DNA of 35,023 bases. Source: Microbispora hainanensis (lineage in GTDB: Bacteria; Actinomycetota; Actinomycetes; Streptosporangiales; Streptosporangiaceae). Under the pieces are notes generated by a model. It ran no database searches. It was not told the DNA's origin and was given only the letters and a program-made list of their open reading frames with translations. Shown here in pieces: positions 1 through 7,222 of the stretch; positions within the stretch are counted from its first letter, which is position 1, and every line of letters begins with the position of its first letter. Made by a program: the position numbers and the translations under genes. Location of the stretch: NCBI RefSeq assembly GCF_006874475.1, contig NZ_VIRM01000073.1, positions 1 through 35,023 on the forward strand, given 5' to 3'.

Positions 1-267
1 CCGAAATCCTAGGTCGGGCTCGGTGGCCTGGTACATGAGGCAGTAGGCACGGCGGTAATGCGGGCCGGGGTAAATGGAGCCGTGCTCGTGGCCCCACAGT
101 GTTTGGAAGTTGGCCGCGGGTACCGCCAGGCCGTGGCGGCGGGCGGTCTCTCGGAGCCGGTCGCCTGCGGCCTCAAGGGTCAGGCCGTGGGCTTCACGGT
201 GTTCCCGCAGACGGGAGGGGTCCAGCCGGGCCGCTGGGTCGCCTTCATTGCATCCCTTCACGTTCAC
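1..267 (-). CDS. XRE-type helix-turn-helix regulator, 3' part cut by window edge
   Basis: Reading leftwards from a GTG at 267 (a second GTG is at 261) gives 89 codons with no stop to the window edge. The protein opens with about 12 residues and then LREHREAHGLTLEAAGDRLR, typical of the Cro/C1-type helix-turn-helix proteins common in actinomycete mobile elements. A later segment, HEHGSIYPGPHYRRAYCLMY, is a recurrent feature of this subgroup. It is divergent from the small gene at 433, so it probably acts on the shared upstream region. The C-terminal part is missing. Neither GTG has a strong ribosome-binding site, so the start is uncertain. Confidence 0.6.
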   Translation of the reverse strand, partial: MNVKGCNEGDPAARLDPSRLREHREAHGLTLEAAGDRLRETARRHGLAVPAANFQTLWGHEHGSIYPGPHYRRAYCLMYQATEPDLGFR

Positions 268-302
268 ACTTTCGGGTGGGTCGTGCGGTGGTGCATGTGA
301 AA

Positions 303-382
303 ACGTACGTGTAAACCGTTGATGAGACGGCGTGAAGAAGCTTAGTTAAGGGTGCGTGATACAGAAAAGCCCGTGATCACGG
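303..382. promoter_or_regulatory. Divergent control region with two palindromes
   Basis: The space between the leftward regulator (start 267) and the rightward small gene (start 433) contains ACGTACGT at 303-310 and a perfect 12-base palindrome CCGTGATCACGG at 371-382. Both are plausible operators for the XRE-type protein. This is inference from position only. Confidence 0.35.
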
Positions 383-432
383 TGAACTAGCGGCATCCCA
401 AAACCGGGAAACGCCGACCGCAGGGAGCCACC

Positions 433-591
433 GTGAACATGAGCGACGAGACCACCCGGCGCATCATCGCCGACCTACGGTCGCTGCGCGCCGAACTGGA
501 AGAGATCACTTGCCGGGTTCACCAGATCGCTTCTGCCCTGGAAAGACAGCGGACTCAAGATCGGCAATCCGATCCCCCAAGTCCCTCATGA
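433..591 (+). CDS. Small predicted coiled-coil protein, 52 aa
   Basis: GTG at 433 is preceded by GGGAG at 423-427 with a 5-base gap; an in-frame ATG at 439 is an alternative. The protein begins VNMSDETTRRIIADLRSL and is charged with a heptad-like pattern (LRSLRAELEEITCRVHQIASALE), suggesting a short coiled coil. Third-position GC is high over the first 25 codons and falls where the gene overlaps, tail to tail, the last 86 bases of the GntR gene on the other strand. I do not recognise a family. The good ribosome-binding site argues for a real gene; the antisense overlap argues for caution. Confidence 0.45.
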   Translation: MNMSDETTRRIIADLRSLRAELEEITCRVHQIASALERQRTQDRQSDPPSPS

Positions 592-886
592 GCGCCCGCA
601 TCTCGGCGAGTTGCTCCATGATCTCTGAGCCGCCGGCCGTCTCGGCGGGGCCGGCGCTCTCCTGCTCGCGAACGAACACGCCCTTGCCCTGCTGTCCGAC
701 GATCAGCCCTTCGGTACGGAGCACGCTGATCGCGGCTTTGACGACGCTGGATGAGACGCCGTAGCGCTCGCAGAGTTGGTTGATCGAGGGCAGGACCGTA
801 CCCGGCGGCAGCGATCCGTTCCGGATCTGCCCGCGTAGTTCGTCGGCGATCTGCATATAGGCAGGCCGACCGGTCTTCTCGATCAT
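506..886 (-). CDS. Short GntR-family repressor (KorSA-like role), 126 aa
   Basis: The start is the ATG at 886, because GAGAGG lies 6 bases upstream; longer readings begin in non-conserved sequence. Residues 1 to about 75 form a GntR winged helix: PAYMQIADELRGQIRNGSLP, then LPSINQLCERYGVSSSVVKA and a wing ending GKGVFV. There is no FCD or UTRA ligand domain. The rest is a low-complexity linker and a short predicted helix (EQLAEMRALMRDLGDRIADLE) that may dimerise. pSAM2 uses a GntR repressor, KorSA, to hold replication and excision off, and this gene has the equivalent position, divergent from the transfer/replication operon. The role as master repressor is inferred. The 3' end overlaps the small plus-strand gene at 433-591. 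Confidence 0.85.
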   Translation of the reverse strand: MIEKTGRPAYMQIADELRGQIRNGSLPPGTVLPSINQLCERYGVSSSVVKAAISVLRTEGLIVGQQGKGVFVREQESAGPAETAGGSEIMEQLAEMRALMRDLGDRIADLESAVFPGQKRSGEPGK

Positions 887-961
887 CCCGGCCCTCTCTC
901 TTTGCCTCCAGTTCACCACATCCCGGCCGTCCGGCCAACCAAGTACTCCAAGCAGTCCTTG

Positions 962-1002
962 AGAACTTGGCATACTAAGAACACCATGAGTTCTAAGAGA
1001 AC
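962..1002. promoter_or_regulatory. Four AGAAC half-sites, probable GntR operator
   Basis: Between the GntR gene and the gene at 1024 the pentamer AGAAC occurs at 962-966, 978-982 and 998-1002, and its complement GTTCT at 990-994. This makes two inverted arrangements in 41 bases (AGAAC-7-GTTCT and GTTCT-3-AGAAC). The placement just upstream of the transfer/replication operon suits autorepression and operon repression by the GntR protein. Binding is inferred. Confidence 0.5.
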
Positions 1003-1023
1003 GCGTCTCGGAAGGAACAGAAC

Positions 1024-1365
1024 ATGCGCACCATCCCCATCCCTGTCGACGTGTCCAAGCTGCACATCACCTGCGCCAAGGCCGCCCGTCCCCGTCTGGT
1101 CAGCAAGGAGACCGGCGAGATCAAGCGGGACCGGGACGGCAACACCATGTACGAGGTCACGCTGCTGATCGAGGACGACAACGGCCGCATGGAGCTGGTC
1201 AAGGTCAGCACCACGCCCGAACCGCCCATCTCCCCCGGGGACGAGGTGGTCCCGGTCGGCCTGGTCGGCTACGTGTGGGAGCAGGCGGGCCGGTGGGGCA
1301 TCTCCTACCGCGCGCAGTCCTTCACCCCGGCCGCCGCCGCGTACGGGGCGGGGGCCGAGCGATGA
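1024..1365 (+). CDS. SCO3933-type AICE regulatory/accessory protein, 113 aa
   Basis: First gene of the rightward AICE operon. ATG 1024 follows GAAGGA at 1011-1016. The protein starts MRTIPIPVDVSKLHITCAK and carries the pattern PRLVSKETGEIKRDRDG followed by YEVTLLIED and VGLVGYVWEQAGRWGISYRA. I recognise this as the small conserved protein that precedes the translocase gene in many Streptomyces AICEs, often named after SCO3933 and described as regulatory. Its biochemical activity is not evident from the sequence; it looks like a compact all-beta domain. Its TGA stop overlaps the ATG of the translocase (ATGA), implying translational coupling. Confidence 0.75.
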   Translation: MRTIPIPVDVSKLHITCAKAARPRLVSKETGEIKRDRDGNTMYEVTLLIEDDNGRMELVKVSTTPEPPISPGDEVVPVGLVGYVWEQAGRWGISYRAQSFTPAAAAYGAGAER

Positions 1366-2738
1366 TCCACCTGCCCCGCCCGATACTGCTCGCCGTCGCC
1401 GCCCTGGTCGTTCTCGTCTTGTGGCGGCGGTGGGCGCCGGCCTCGTACTGGTACCTGTTCGTCTTCCCCCGTAAGGCGGTCTGGCTGCGCTGGTCCTGGC
1501 GGCACGTGGCCTCCGGCTGTGGGCTGACCAAGAAGCGTCAGCGGTGGTGGTTCACCACCGTTCCGGGCCTGGTGGCCTCGACCGGGGTCGTGCGGGTCAA
1601 GAGGCGCTTCCAGCGGGTGGCCGTCGACACCAAGCCGTGGATGGGCCTGCCCCGCCCGGTCCGGCACGGCTTCCGCATCACCTTCCACCTGCTGGACGGG
1701 CAGATCCCCGACGACTACGCCAAGGTGTGCGATCGCCTCGCGCACGCCTGGCGCATCGAGGCGGTCCGCGTCGTCGGCTCCCGGCCCGGCCGCGTCACCC
1801 TCCAGGGGATCACCCGCGACCCTTTAGCGCACGTCGCCCCCGCCGCACCTCCGCCTGAACCGCGGGAAGGATGGCGCGGGGAGGACCTCCTGCGCCCGGT
1901 GGTGGGGGTGCTGGAGACGGGCGCCGCGTGGCGGATGGACTTCCGGCTCATCCCGCACTGGATGAACGCCGGAGCGACGCAGTCGGGCAAGTCCAACCTG
2001 ATCAACGCGCTCATCGTCGGGCTCGCGCCGCAGCCGGTCGCCTTGGTCGGCTTCGACCTCAAAGGCGGGGTCGAACTCTCGCCCTACGCGCCACGCCTGA
2101 CCGCGCTGGCGACGACGCGGGCCGAGTGCCTCGACCTGCTGGCGGACCTGATCGCGGTCATGGGCGCCCGGATGCTGGCCTGCCGCCGGCTCGGAGTGCG
2201 TGACATCTGGCAATTGCCGGACAACGTGCGGCCTATCCCGGTCGTGGTCCTGGTGGACGAGCTGGCCGAGCTGTTCCTGACCGCCGACAAGGCCGAAAAG
2301 GATCAGGTCACCCGTACGGCTACCGCCCTGCTACGGATCGCCCAGCTCGGTCGCGCCTTCGGCCTCCACCTCGTCCTGTCTGGTCAGCGGATCGGGTCCG
2401 ACCTCGGCCCTGGCGTGACCGCGCTGCGTGCCCAGATCGGCGGGCGGGTCTGCCATCGGGTCAACGACCCCGAAACCGCGGTGATGACCCTCGGCGACCT
2501 CGACCCTGACGCGCTGGTCGCCGCCCGGTCCATCCCGCCAGAACTGCCCGGCGTCGCGGTGATCACGGGCAACGACGGCCGCTGGTACCGCGCCCGCTCC
2601 GGCTACGTCTCCACCCTTGCGGCGGAGCAGGCCGCCGAGACTTACGCCGACATCACGCCCTCGTGGGGGCAGGTCGCGGCCTCCGGCCTCGGCCACGAGC
2701 TGCCCGGCGGCGTCGAAAGTCCGCAGATCGCCGCCTAA
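1362..2738 (+). CDS. traB: FtsK/SpoIIIE-type conjugative DNA translocase (TraB/TraSA-like), 458 aa
   Basis: ATG 1362 overlaps the previous stop. A hydrophobic helix at residues 8-21 (ILLAVAALVVLVLW) anchors the protein, followed by a conserved basic region. The FtsK-type ATPase has Walker A GATQSGKS at 204-211 and Walker B VVVLVDELAEL with D299-E300, then the sensor-like SGQRIGSDLG region. In mycelial actinomycetes a hexamer of such a protein alone pumps double-stranded plasmid DNA between hyphae, binding clt repeats through a C-terminal winged helix. Here the C-terminus after the motor is short, so a clear gamma-like winged helix is not obvious to me. The length is near the lower end for the family. 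Membrane location and double-stranded transfer are inferred from the family. Confidence 0.92.
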   Translation: MIHLPRPILLAVAALVVLVLWRRWAPASYWYLFVFPRKAVWLRWSWRHVASGCGLTKKRQRWWFTTVPGLVASTGVVRVKRRFQRVAVDTKPWMGLPRPVRHGFRITFHLLDGQIPDDYAKVCDRLAHAWRIEAVRVVGSRPGRVTLQGITRDPLAHVAPAAPPPEPREGWRGEDLLRPVVGVLETGAAWRMDFRLIPHWMNAGATQSGKSNLINALIVGLAPQPVALVGFDLKGGVELSPYAPRLTALATTRAECLDLLADLIAVMGARMLACRRLGVRDIWQLPDNVRPIPVVVLVDELAELFLTADKAEKDQVTRTATALLRIAQLGRAFGLHLVLSGQRIGSDLGPGVTALRAQIGGRVCHRVNDPETAVMTLGDLDPDALVAARSIPPELPGVAVITGNDGRWYRARSGYVSTLAAEQAAETYADITPSWGQVAASGLGHELPGGVESPQIAA

Positions 2739-2768
2739 TCCGATCCCGTCGAGCGAGAGGAGGTACCG

Positions 2769-3461
2769 ATGCCTGCGCCCCTGTCTCGCCTGGCCGTACG
2801 GCTGGCCGACACCGGTCCCGTTCTGGTTCTGGCCGCCATCGCCGGGGCGGGCAGCTTCACCCACATCCGCGACACCGCCGCCGCCAGCGGCCAGACCGGG
2901 TGGATGTCGTGGGCCGTGGCCGTCTGCGTCGACCTCACCTGCGTTATGGCCGCCCGGGAACGCCAGCGGGACAAGAAGACCGGACGGGTACGGCGGGGCT
3001 GGATCTCCTGGCCCACCCTCGTCCTCGTCGCCGGCATCGTCTTGTCCCTGGCCGCCAACCTCCACCAGGCCGACCCAACCCTGTGGGGCTGGCTCACCGC
3101 CGCCACACCCGCCGGAGCCTTCCTCGTCGCGGTCTCCATGCTGGAACGTCGGGCCTCCGGCCCCCGCCTCGACCTGCCCCCGGCTCCGTCCTCGTCCGCC
3201 GTCCCGTCGTCCTCGTCGCTTGCCGCCTCGTCCTCGGTCCCCGCGCTCGTCCCCTCCGAGCCGGACGGCGCGGACGGCAACCAGGACGGTCCGGGACCGT
3301 CCCCGGCACTGGTCGACTACGCCCGCCGCGTGGCCGACGAACACCACGCCAAGCACGGCAAGCCCATCACCCGCGACCTGCTGCGCGCCCGCCTGGGCGT
3401 GTCCAACCAACTCGCCTCCGACCTGCTCCGCAGCCTACGGACCACACCGGAAGCCCTGTGA
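2769..3461 (+). CDS. DUF2637 spread-type membrane protein (SpdB-like), 230 aa
   Basis: ATG 2769 has a strong GAGGAGGT eight bases upstream. Four hydrophobic segments lie at about residues 16-34, 45-63, 80-98 and 104-125, including WAVAVCVDLTCVMAARERQR, the recognisable DUF2637 pattern. After a Ser/Pro-rich linker (about 140-175) the last 50 residues look like a small helix-turn-helix (ITRDLLRARLGVSNQLASDL). DUF2637 proteins sit beside the translocase in AICEs and are thought to help intramycelial spread with TraB. The combination of a membrane domain and a DNA-binding-like tail would suit tethering DNA at the membrane, which is inference. Confidence 0.8.
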   Translation: MPAPLSRLAVRLADTGPVLVLAAIAGAGSFTHIRDTAAASGQTGWMSWAVAVCVDLTCVMAARERQRDKKTGRVRRGWISWPTLVLVAGIVLSLAANLHQADPTLWGWLTAATPAGAFLVAVSMLERRASGPRLDLPPAPSSSAVPSSSSLAASSSVPALVPSEPDGADGNQDGPGPSPALVDYARRVADEHHAKHGKPITRDLLRARLGVSNQLASDLLRSLRTTPEAL

Positions 3462-3472
3462 GAGGAGACCTC

Positions 3473-3832
3473 GTGTCCACCACCGACCACCGCAAGGCCA
3501 CAATCACCGGCCTCCGCGCCCTGGCCGACTTCCTGGATACCAACCCGGACGTCCCCGTCCCGCGCACCTCCATCAGCATCACGTACTTCCCGGACCGGGC
3601 GGACGACGCTGGGATGCGCGCCGAGATCGACCACATCGCGGAACTGCTCGGCACTGAGATCGACCCGGGTCGCCTGCCCTACAGCCACTACAGGACTGGT
3701 CTGGACTTCGGCCCGGTCCGCTACGAGGCGCTCGCCGTCCTCGCCGCCGCCCGTGCCCGGCACGAGGCGGTCACCTCCTACGAGGACTGCATCGTCCCCG
3801 ACACCACCGTCAACCCGGCCCACGCCGCCTAA
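3473..3832 (+). CDS. AICE hypothetical protein, 119 aa
   Basis: GTG 3473 is chosen because AGGAG lies about 6 bases upstream and the previous gene ends at 3461. The same frame is open much further upstream but only as a shadow of the DUF2637 gene. The protein begins VSTTDHRKATITGLRALADF and reads as a small mixed alpha/beta domain: a helix, a strand (TSISITYF), a helix (EIDHIAELLG), then a helix near the end (LAVLAAARARHEAV). No catalytic pattern is visible. It resembles the short conserved hypotheticals found between spread and rep genes in AICEs; its function is unknown. Confidence 0.7.
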   Translation: MSTTDHRKATITGLRALADFLDTNPDVPVPRTSISITYFPDRADDAGMRAEIDHIAELLGTEIDPGRLPYSHYRTGLDFGPVRYEALAVLAAARARHEAVTSYEDCIVPDTTVNPAHAA

Positions 3833-3852
3833 CCGGAAGGAGGTAGCCGATC

Positions 3853-4029
3853 ATGCGCATTCGAATCGACGGCACCGATGCCGAGATCGCCTACGCCGTG
3901 AACAAGATCCGCACCATCCTCCCGGTCGGCTCCATCTCACCGATCGTCCGGCGACGCCGCCGGGCCTACACCTGGCGCGTGTTCATCAACACCGCGCCCA
4001 AGCGCACCGAAACGAGGTGGATCGCGTGA
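3853..4029 (+). CDS. Small basic AICE protein, 58 aa
   Basis: ATG 3853 follows an almost ideal AAGGAGGT at 3836-3843. The protein begins MRIRIDGTDAEIAYAVNKIR and contains a run of arginines (VRRRRRAYTWRVFI), giving a strongly basic middle. It has no recognised domain; nucleic-acid binding would fit the charge but is inference. The stop overlaps the next start (GTGA), so the two small genes are probably translated together. Confidence 0.7.
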   Translation: MRIRIDGTDAEIAYAVNKIRTILPVGSISPIVRRRRRAYTWRVFINTAPKRTETRWIA

Positions 4030-4160
4030 CCACCCCGAACGAGGACGCCATGCCTGTCGAGATCACCCCGAAGCGCTGGCAGTGCTGCCACTGCGGCGGG
4101 GGCGGCCTCGACAGCTACGGCGAGACCTGCCGCCATTGCGAGGGCCTCGGCTTCTGCTGA
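4026..4160 (+). CDS. Tiny CxxC zinc-ribbon protein, 44 aa
   Basis: GTG 4026 overlaps the previous TGA by GTGA; an in-frame ATG at 4050 is possible. After a short leader the protein consists of two knuckles, CCHCGGGGLDSYGETC and RHCEGLGFC, i.e. CxxCxGxG repeats like half of the DnaJ central zinc domain. Such mini zinc-finger proteins recur upstream of rep in actinomycete elements. Zinc binding is likely from the cysteines; a partner (Rep or a transcript) is not known. Confidence 0.7.
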   Translation: MTTPNEDAMPVEITPKRWQCCHCGGGGLDSYGETCRHCEGLGFC

Positions 4161-4263
4161 TCGCTCTCGGTGCCCCCGGCGTGACCACACATCCGCCAAG
4201 ACGTCCGTCACGTCGGGGGCCATCCCACACCGAACCCATCAGCCCGGAAGGGACGCACCCATC

Positions 4264-5643
4264 ATGCCAACCAAGCACGCCATCGCCGGACTCATCACCC
4301 GGCTCCACGACCCGCAATACGCCCGCTGGGCGAGCCAGATCCGCCGGACCGGCGGCTGCCGCCAGCCGATCCACCTGCGCGGCAAGGTCGAGCACTACGA
4401 CCGCGCCACCGGCCAACTCCTCCACCGCTACAGCACCCACCTCGAACCGGACGGCCTCCTGCGCGTCCCGTGCAAGACCCGCCGCGCCTCCCGCTGCCCC
4501 TCCTGCGCCGAGACCTACCGCGCCGACACCTACCACCTCGTCCGCGCGGGCCTCGTCGGCGGTAAGGGCGTCCCGGAGACGGTGGCCTCTCACCCGTGCC
4601 TGTTCGTCACTCTCACCGCGCCTTCGTTCGGTGAGGTGCACTCCCGGCGGGAGAAGGACGGCCGCGTCCTGCCCTGCCACCCGCGGCGGGACGCCGAGAC
4701 ATGCCCGCATGGGCGGGTCATGTCCTGCACCGTCCGACATGGGACCGACGAGGCATGCCTTGGCGAGCCGCTGTGCCCGGACTGCTACGACTACACCGGC
4801 TCCGTGCTGTTCAACGCCACCGCGCCGGAACTGTGGCGCCGCTTCACCCTGGCGCTTCGCCGGCACCTGGCCAAGCTCGCCGGGCTCACCCAAAAGGACC
4901 TCGCCGCCCAGCTCGTCGTCTCCTTCGCCAAGGTCGCCGAATATCAGCGGCGCGGCGTCGTCCACCTGCACGCCGTGATCCGCCTCGACGGCCCGGACGG
5001 ACCCACCTCCCCGCCCCCGGCCTGGGCGACCGTCGACATGCTCGCCTGCGCCGTCCAGCACGCCGCCACCGTGGTCACCGCCAAGGTCCCCGCGTACGAC
5101 GGACAACCCTCACGCGTCCTCCGGTGGGGTGCCCAGCTCGACACCCGTCCGATCACCCTGCACGGCGAGCTGACCGACCAGGCCGTTGCCGGCTACATCG
5201 CCAAGTACGCCACCAAGGCCGCCGAATGCGTCGGCACCCTGGACCGGCGCATCCAACCCCTCGAAAACCTCGCCGCCCTGCCCATCCGCGAGCACGCCCG
5301 GCGGCTCATCGCCGAATGCCTCCGTCTCGGGTCCTTCGACGAACTGGCCGACCTCCGGCTGACCCACTGGGCGCACATGCTCGGCTTCCGCGGCCACTTC
5401 TCCACCAAATCCCGCCGCTACTCCACCACCCTCGGCGCCCTCCGCGCCGCACGCGCCGAACACCGGCGCGACGAGCAGATCAGCACCGGACGACTCCCCC
5501 TCTTCGACGAGGACACCGTCCTCGTCGTCGCGCACTGGCAGTACGCCGGACAGGGCCTCTCCGCCGGAGACGCCATCCTCGCCGCCGCCATAACCGGCGT
5601 CCCCGTCACCCACCTGAGCGGCTCGGCTGGGGGTGGATCATGA
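4264..5643 (+). CDS. repSA: Rolling-circle replication initiator (RepSA-type), 459 aa
   Basis: ATG 4264 follows GGAAGGGA at 4245-4252. An N-terminal cysteine cluster (CKTRRASRCPSC) is typical of the AICE initiators. Motif I is FVTLTAPSFG near residue 113, motif II HLHAV has H234 and H236, and motif III GYIAKYATK has Y311, K314 and Y315. This is the HUH-like arrangement of rolling-circle initiators, in which the tyrosine nicks the double-strand origin and stays 5'-linked. In pSAM2 the same position relative to xis and int is held by RepSA, which replicates the excised circle before transfer. The stop overlaps the xis start (ATGA). The double-strand origin itself is not identified. Confidence 0.9.
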   Translation: MPTKHAIAGLITRLHDPQYARWASQIRRTGGCRQPIHLRGKVEHYDRATGQLLHRYSTHLEPDGLLRVPCKTRRASRCPSCAETYRADTYHLVRAGLVGGKGVPETVASHPCLFVTLTAPSFGEVHSRREKDGRVLPCHPRRDAETCPHGRVMSCTVRHGTDEACLGEPLCPDCYDYTGSVLFNATAPELWRRFTLALRRHLAKLAGLTQKDLAAQLVVSFAKVAEYQRRGVVHLHAVIRLDGPDGPTSPPPAWATVDMLACAVQHAATVVTAKVPAYDGQPSRVLRWGAQLDTRPITLHGELTDQAVAGYIAKYATKAAECVGTLDRRIQPLENLAALPIREHARRLIAECLRLGSFDELADLRLTHWAHMLGFRGHFSTKSRRYSTTLGALRAARAEHRRDEQISTGRLPLFDEDTVLVVAHWQYAGQGLSAGDAILAAAITGVPVTHLSGSAGGGS

Positions 5644-5825
5644 CTCGGCTTCTACTCACCGTCCCGGAGGCCGCCGAAGCACTGGCGATCTCCCGCGCCA
5701 AGCTCTACCAACTCATCGCCTCCGGCGCCGTCGACTCGGTCCGCATCGACGGCTCGCGGCGGGTCTCCGTCGCCGCTCTCACCGATTACATCAACCGCCT
5801 GGCCACTCAGGAGCGTGCGGCATGA
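5640..5825 (+). CDS. xis: Excisionase Xis, 61 aa
   Basis: ATG 5640 overlaps the rep stop and the gene's own TGA overlaps the int ATG, so rep-xis-int form one coupled unit. The protein is a single MerR-like (HTH_17) winged helix: LLTVPEAAEALAISRAKLYQ, then SGAVDSVRIDGSRRVSVAAL. AICE Xis proteins of this size bind next to the attachment site, bend DNA and turn the integrase towards excision. Confidence 0.9.
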   Translation: MTRLLLTVPEAAEALAISRAKLYQLIASGAVDSVRIDGSRRVSVAALTDYINRLATQERAA

Positions 5826-7078
5826 CCAAGACCCCCACTGATGCGGCGGCGTCTCCCAGCAGGCCGGCCAAGAAGAGCAGTCCTAAGCTGCGCGACGGGG
5901 TCATGAAGCGCGGTAGCACGTGGTCATACGTGATTCGCGTCAAGGACCCTGAGACCGGCGAGAGCAAGCCCAAGTGGGTCGGCGGGTTCGCAACTGAGGA
6001 CGAGGCCAAGGCTGCCCGTGACGAGGCCCGCGTGAACGCCCGGCGGGGTGAGTATGTCGACCGGAACGAGATCACCGTCAGCGAGTACCTCGACATGTGG
6101 ATCGAGGACCACGCGATGGAGATCAAGCCGGGGACGCTGGAGGACTACCGGATCAGCATTCGCCTCTACATCAAGCCGCACATCGGCAAGATGCGGCTCC
6201 AGGCGGTTCGACCCTCCACGGTCACGAAGCTCTACCGGGATCTCCTCGCTCGCGGTGGGCGGAACGGCAAGCCACTGGCGGTGTCGAGCGTCGTCCACAC
6301 GCACGCGATCCTCCGCCGCGCCTTCCGTGACGCCGTGCTGGTCCACGAGTACCTGAGCAGCTCACCTGTCGAGAAGGCCAAGCGGCCTCGTAGCGACCTG
6401 CGCGAGCCTGGAATGATCTGGACGCCTGCCCAGCTCCGGGCGTTCCTGTCTCTCGTCCGGTCACATCGGCTCTACGCCTTTTTTCATCTGGCCGCCTACA
6501 CGGGAGCGCGGCGCGGTGAACTCCTCAACCTTCGATGGCCTGACGTCGACCTGGAGAACAAGCAGATCACCATCAAGGGTTCAACAGGCGTGGTCGACGG
6601 CGAGCACATCGAGGGCACCACGAAGAGCGGCCGGACGCGCGTGGTCACGATCGACGAGGGGACTGTCAACGTTCTCCGGGAGCACAAAGAGGCTCAGGAA
6701 ACCGAGAAAGCGCGCGTCGGTGACGCGTGGAAGGGAGAGGAGAACGGCCACATCTTCACTACGGCATGGGGCGGCCCCATCTACCCGACCACTGTGACCG
6801 CGCTGCCAGCCAAGCTCATCAAGGCCTACAACGAACCGGAGGACGAGGCGCAGACTCCGGCCGAACCTCTGCCGTACGTCCGCCTGCACGACCTGCGCCA
6901 TATCCACGCGACCACGCTGCTCCTGGCCGGCGTCCCGGTCCACATCGTCGCCGCCCGACTCGGCCACGCTGATCCTGCGATCACGTTGCGGGTGTACGCC
7001 CACGCGATCCGCTCCGCGGAGACAGCCGCCGCCGAGGTCTTCGCCCAAGCCCTGAGACCCGACCACCCCTTTATCTGA
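5822..7078 (+). CDS. int: Tyrosine site-specific integrase, 418 aa
   Basis: ATG 5822 lies in the ATGA overlap with xis. Residues about 25-80 form an arm-binding domain (GSTWSYVIRVKDP, GFATEDEAKAARDE), about 88-190 the SAM-like core-binding domain (VSEYLDMWIEDHA) and the rest the catalytic domain. Catalytic residues are R230 (YTGARRGELL), a lysine in TKSGRTRVV, H356 and R359 (HDLRHIHAT), H382 (RLGHAD) and the nucleophile Y392 (LRVYAH). All are present, so the enzyme should be active. It is expected to recombine attP with a tRNA gene, most likely the tRNA-Thr 1.3 kb downstream. That distance is longer than in pSAM2, where attP is next to int. Confidence 0.95.
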   Translation: MTKTPTDAAASPSRPAKKSSPKLRDGVMKRGSTWSYVIRVKDPETGESKPKWVGGFATEDEAKAARDEARVNARRGEYVDRNEITVSEYLDMWIEDHAMEIKPGTLEDYRISIRLYIKPHIGKMRLQAVRPSTVTKLYRDLLARGGRNGKPLAVSSVVHTHAILRRAFRDAVLVHEYLSSSPVEKAKRPRSDLREPGMIWTPAQLRAFLSLVRSHRLYAFFHLAAYTGARRGELLNLRWPDVDLENKQITIKGSTGVVDGEHIEGTTKSGRTRVVTIDEGTVNVLREHKEAQETEKARVGDAWKGEENGHIFTTAWGGPIYPTTVTALPAKLIKAYNEPEDEAQTPAEPLPYVRLHDLRHIHATTLLLAGVPVHIVAARLGHADPAITLRVYAHAIRSAETAAAEVFAQALRPDHPFI

Positions 7079-7118
7079 CAAGAAGAGCCGTGTGACGTAG
7101 TCCAATAGCGAGAGCGCG

Positions 7119-7154
7119 ATGATTCCCGCCGCGGCGCGCCGCGGCGGGAATCAT
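7119..7154. repeat. Perfect 36-base palindrome between int and HNH genes
   Basis: Arms of 18 bases (ATGATTCCCGCCGCGGCG and its complement) meet with no spacer. It lies 40 bases after the integrase stop. As RNA it would need a few unpaired central bases but would still form a very stable hairpin, so it may terminate the int transcript. There is no T-run after it, and perfect spacer-free symmetry also suits an operator or a replication or conversion site. Confidence 0.75.
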
Positions 7155-7222
7155 GCTGTACTCTGACTGTAGAAATAGGCCAAGCCAGCAAGTCCCGAAT
7201 CTCGATCGCAGCAGGAGAGGCG

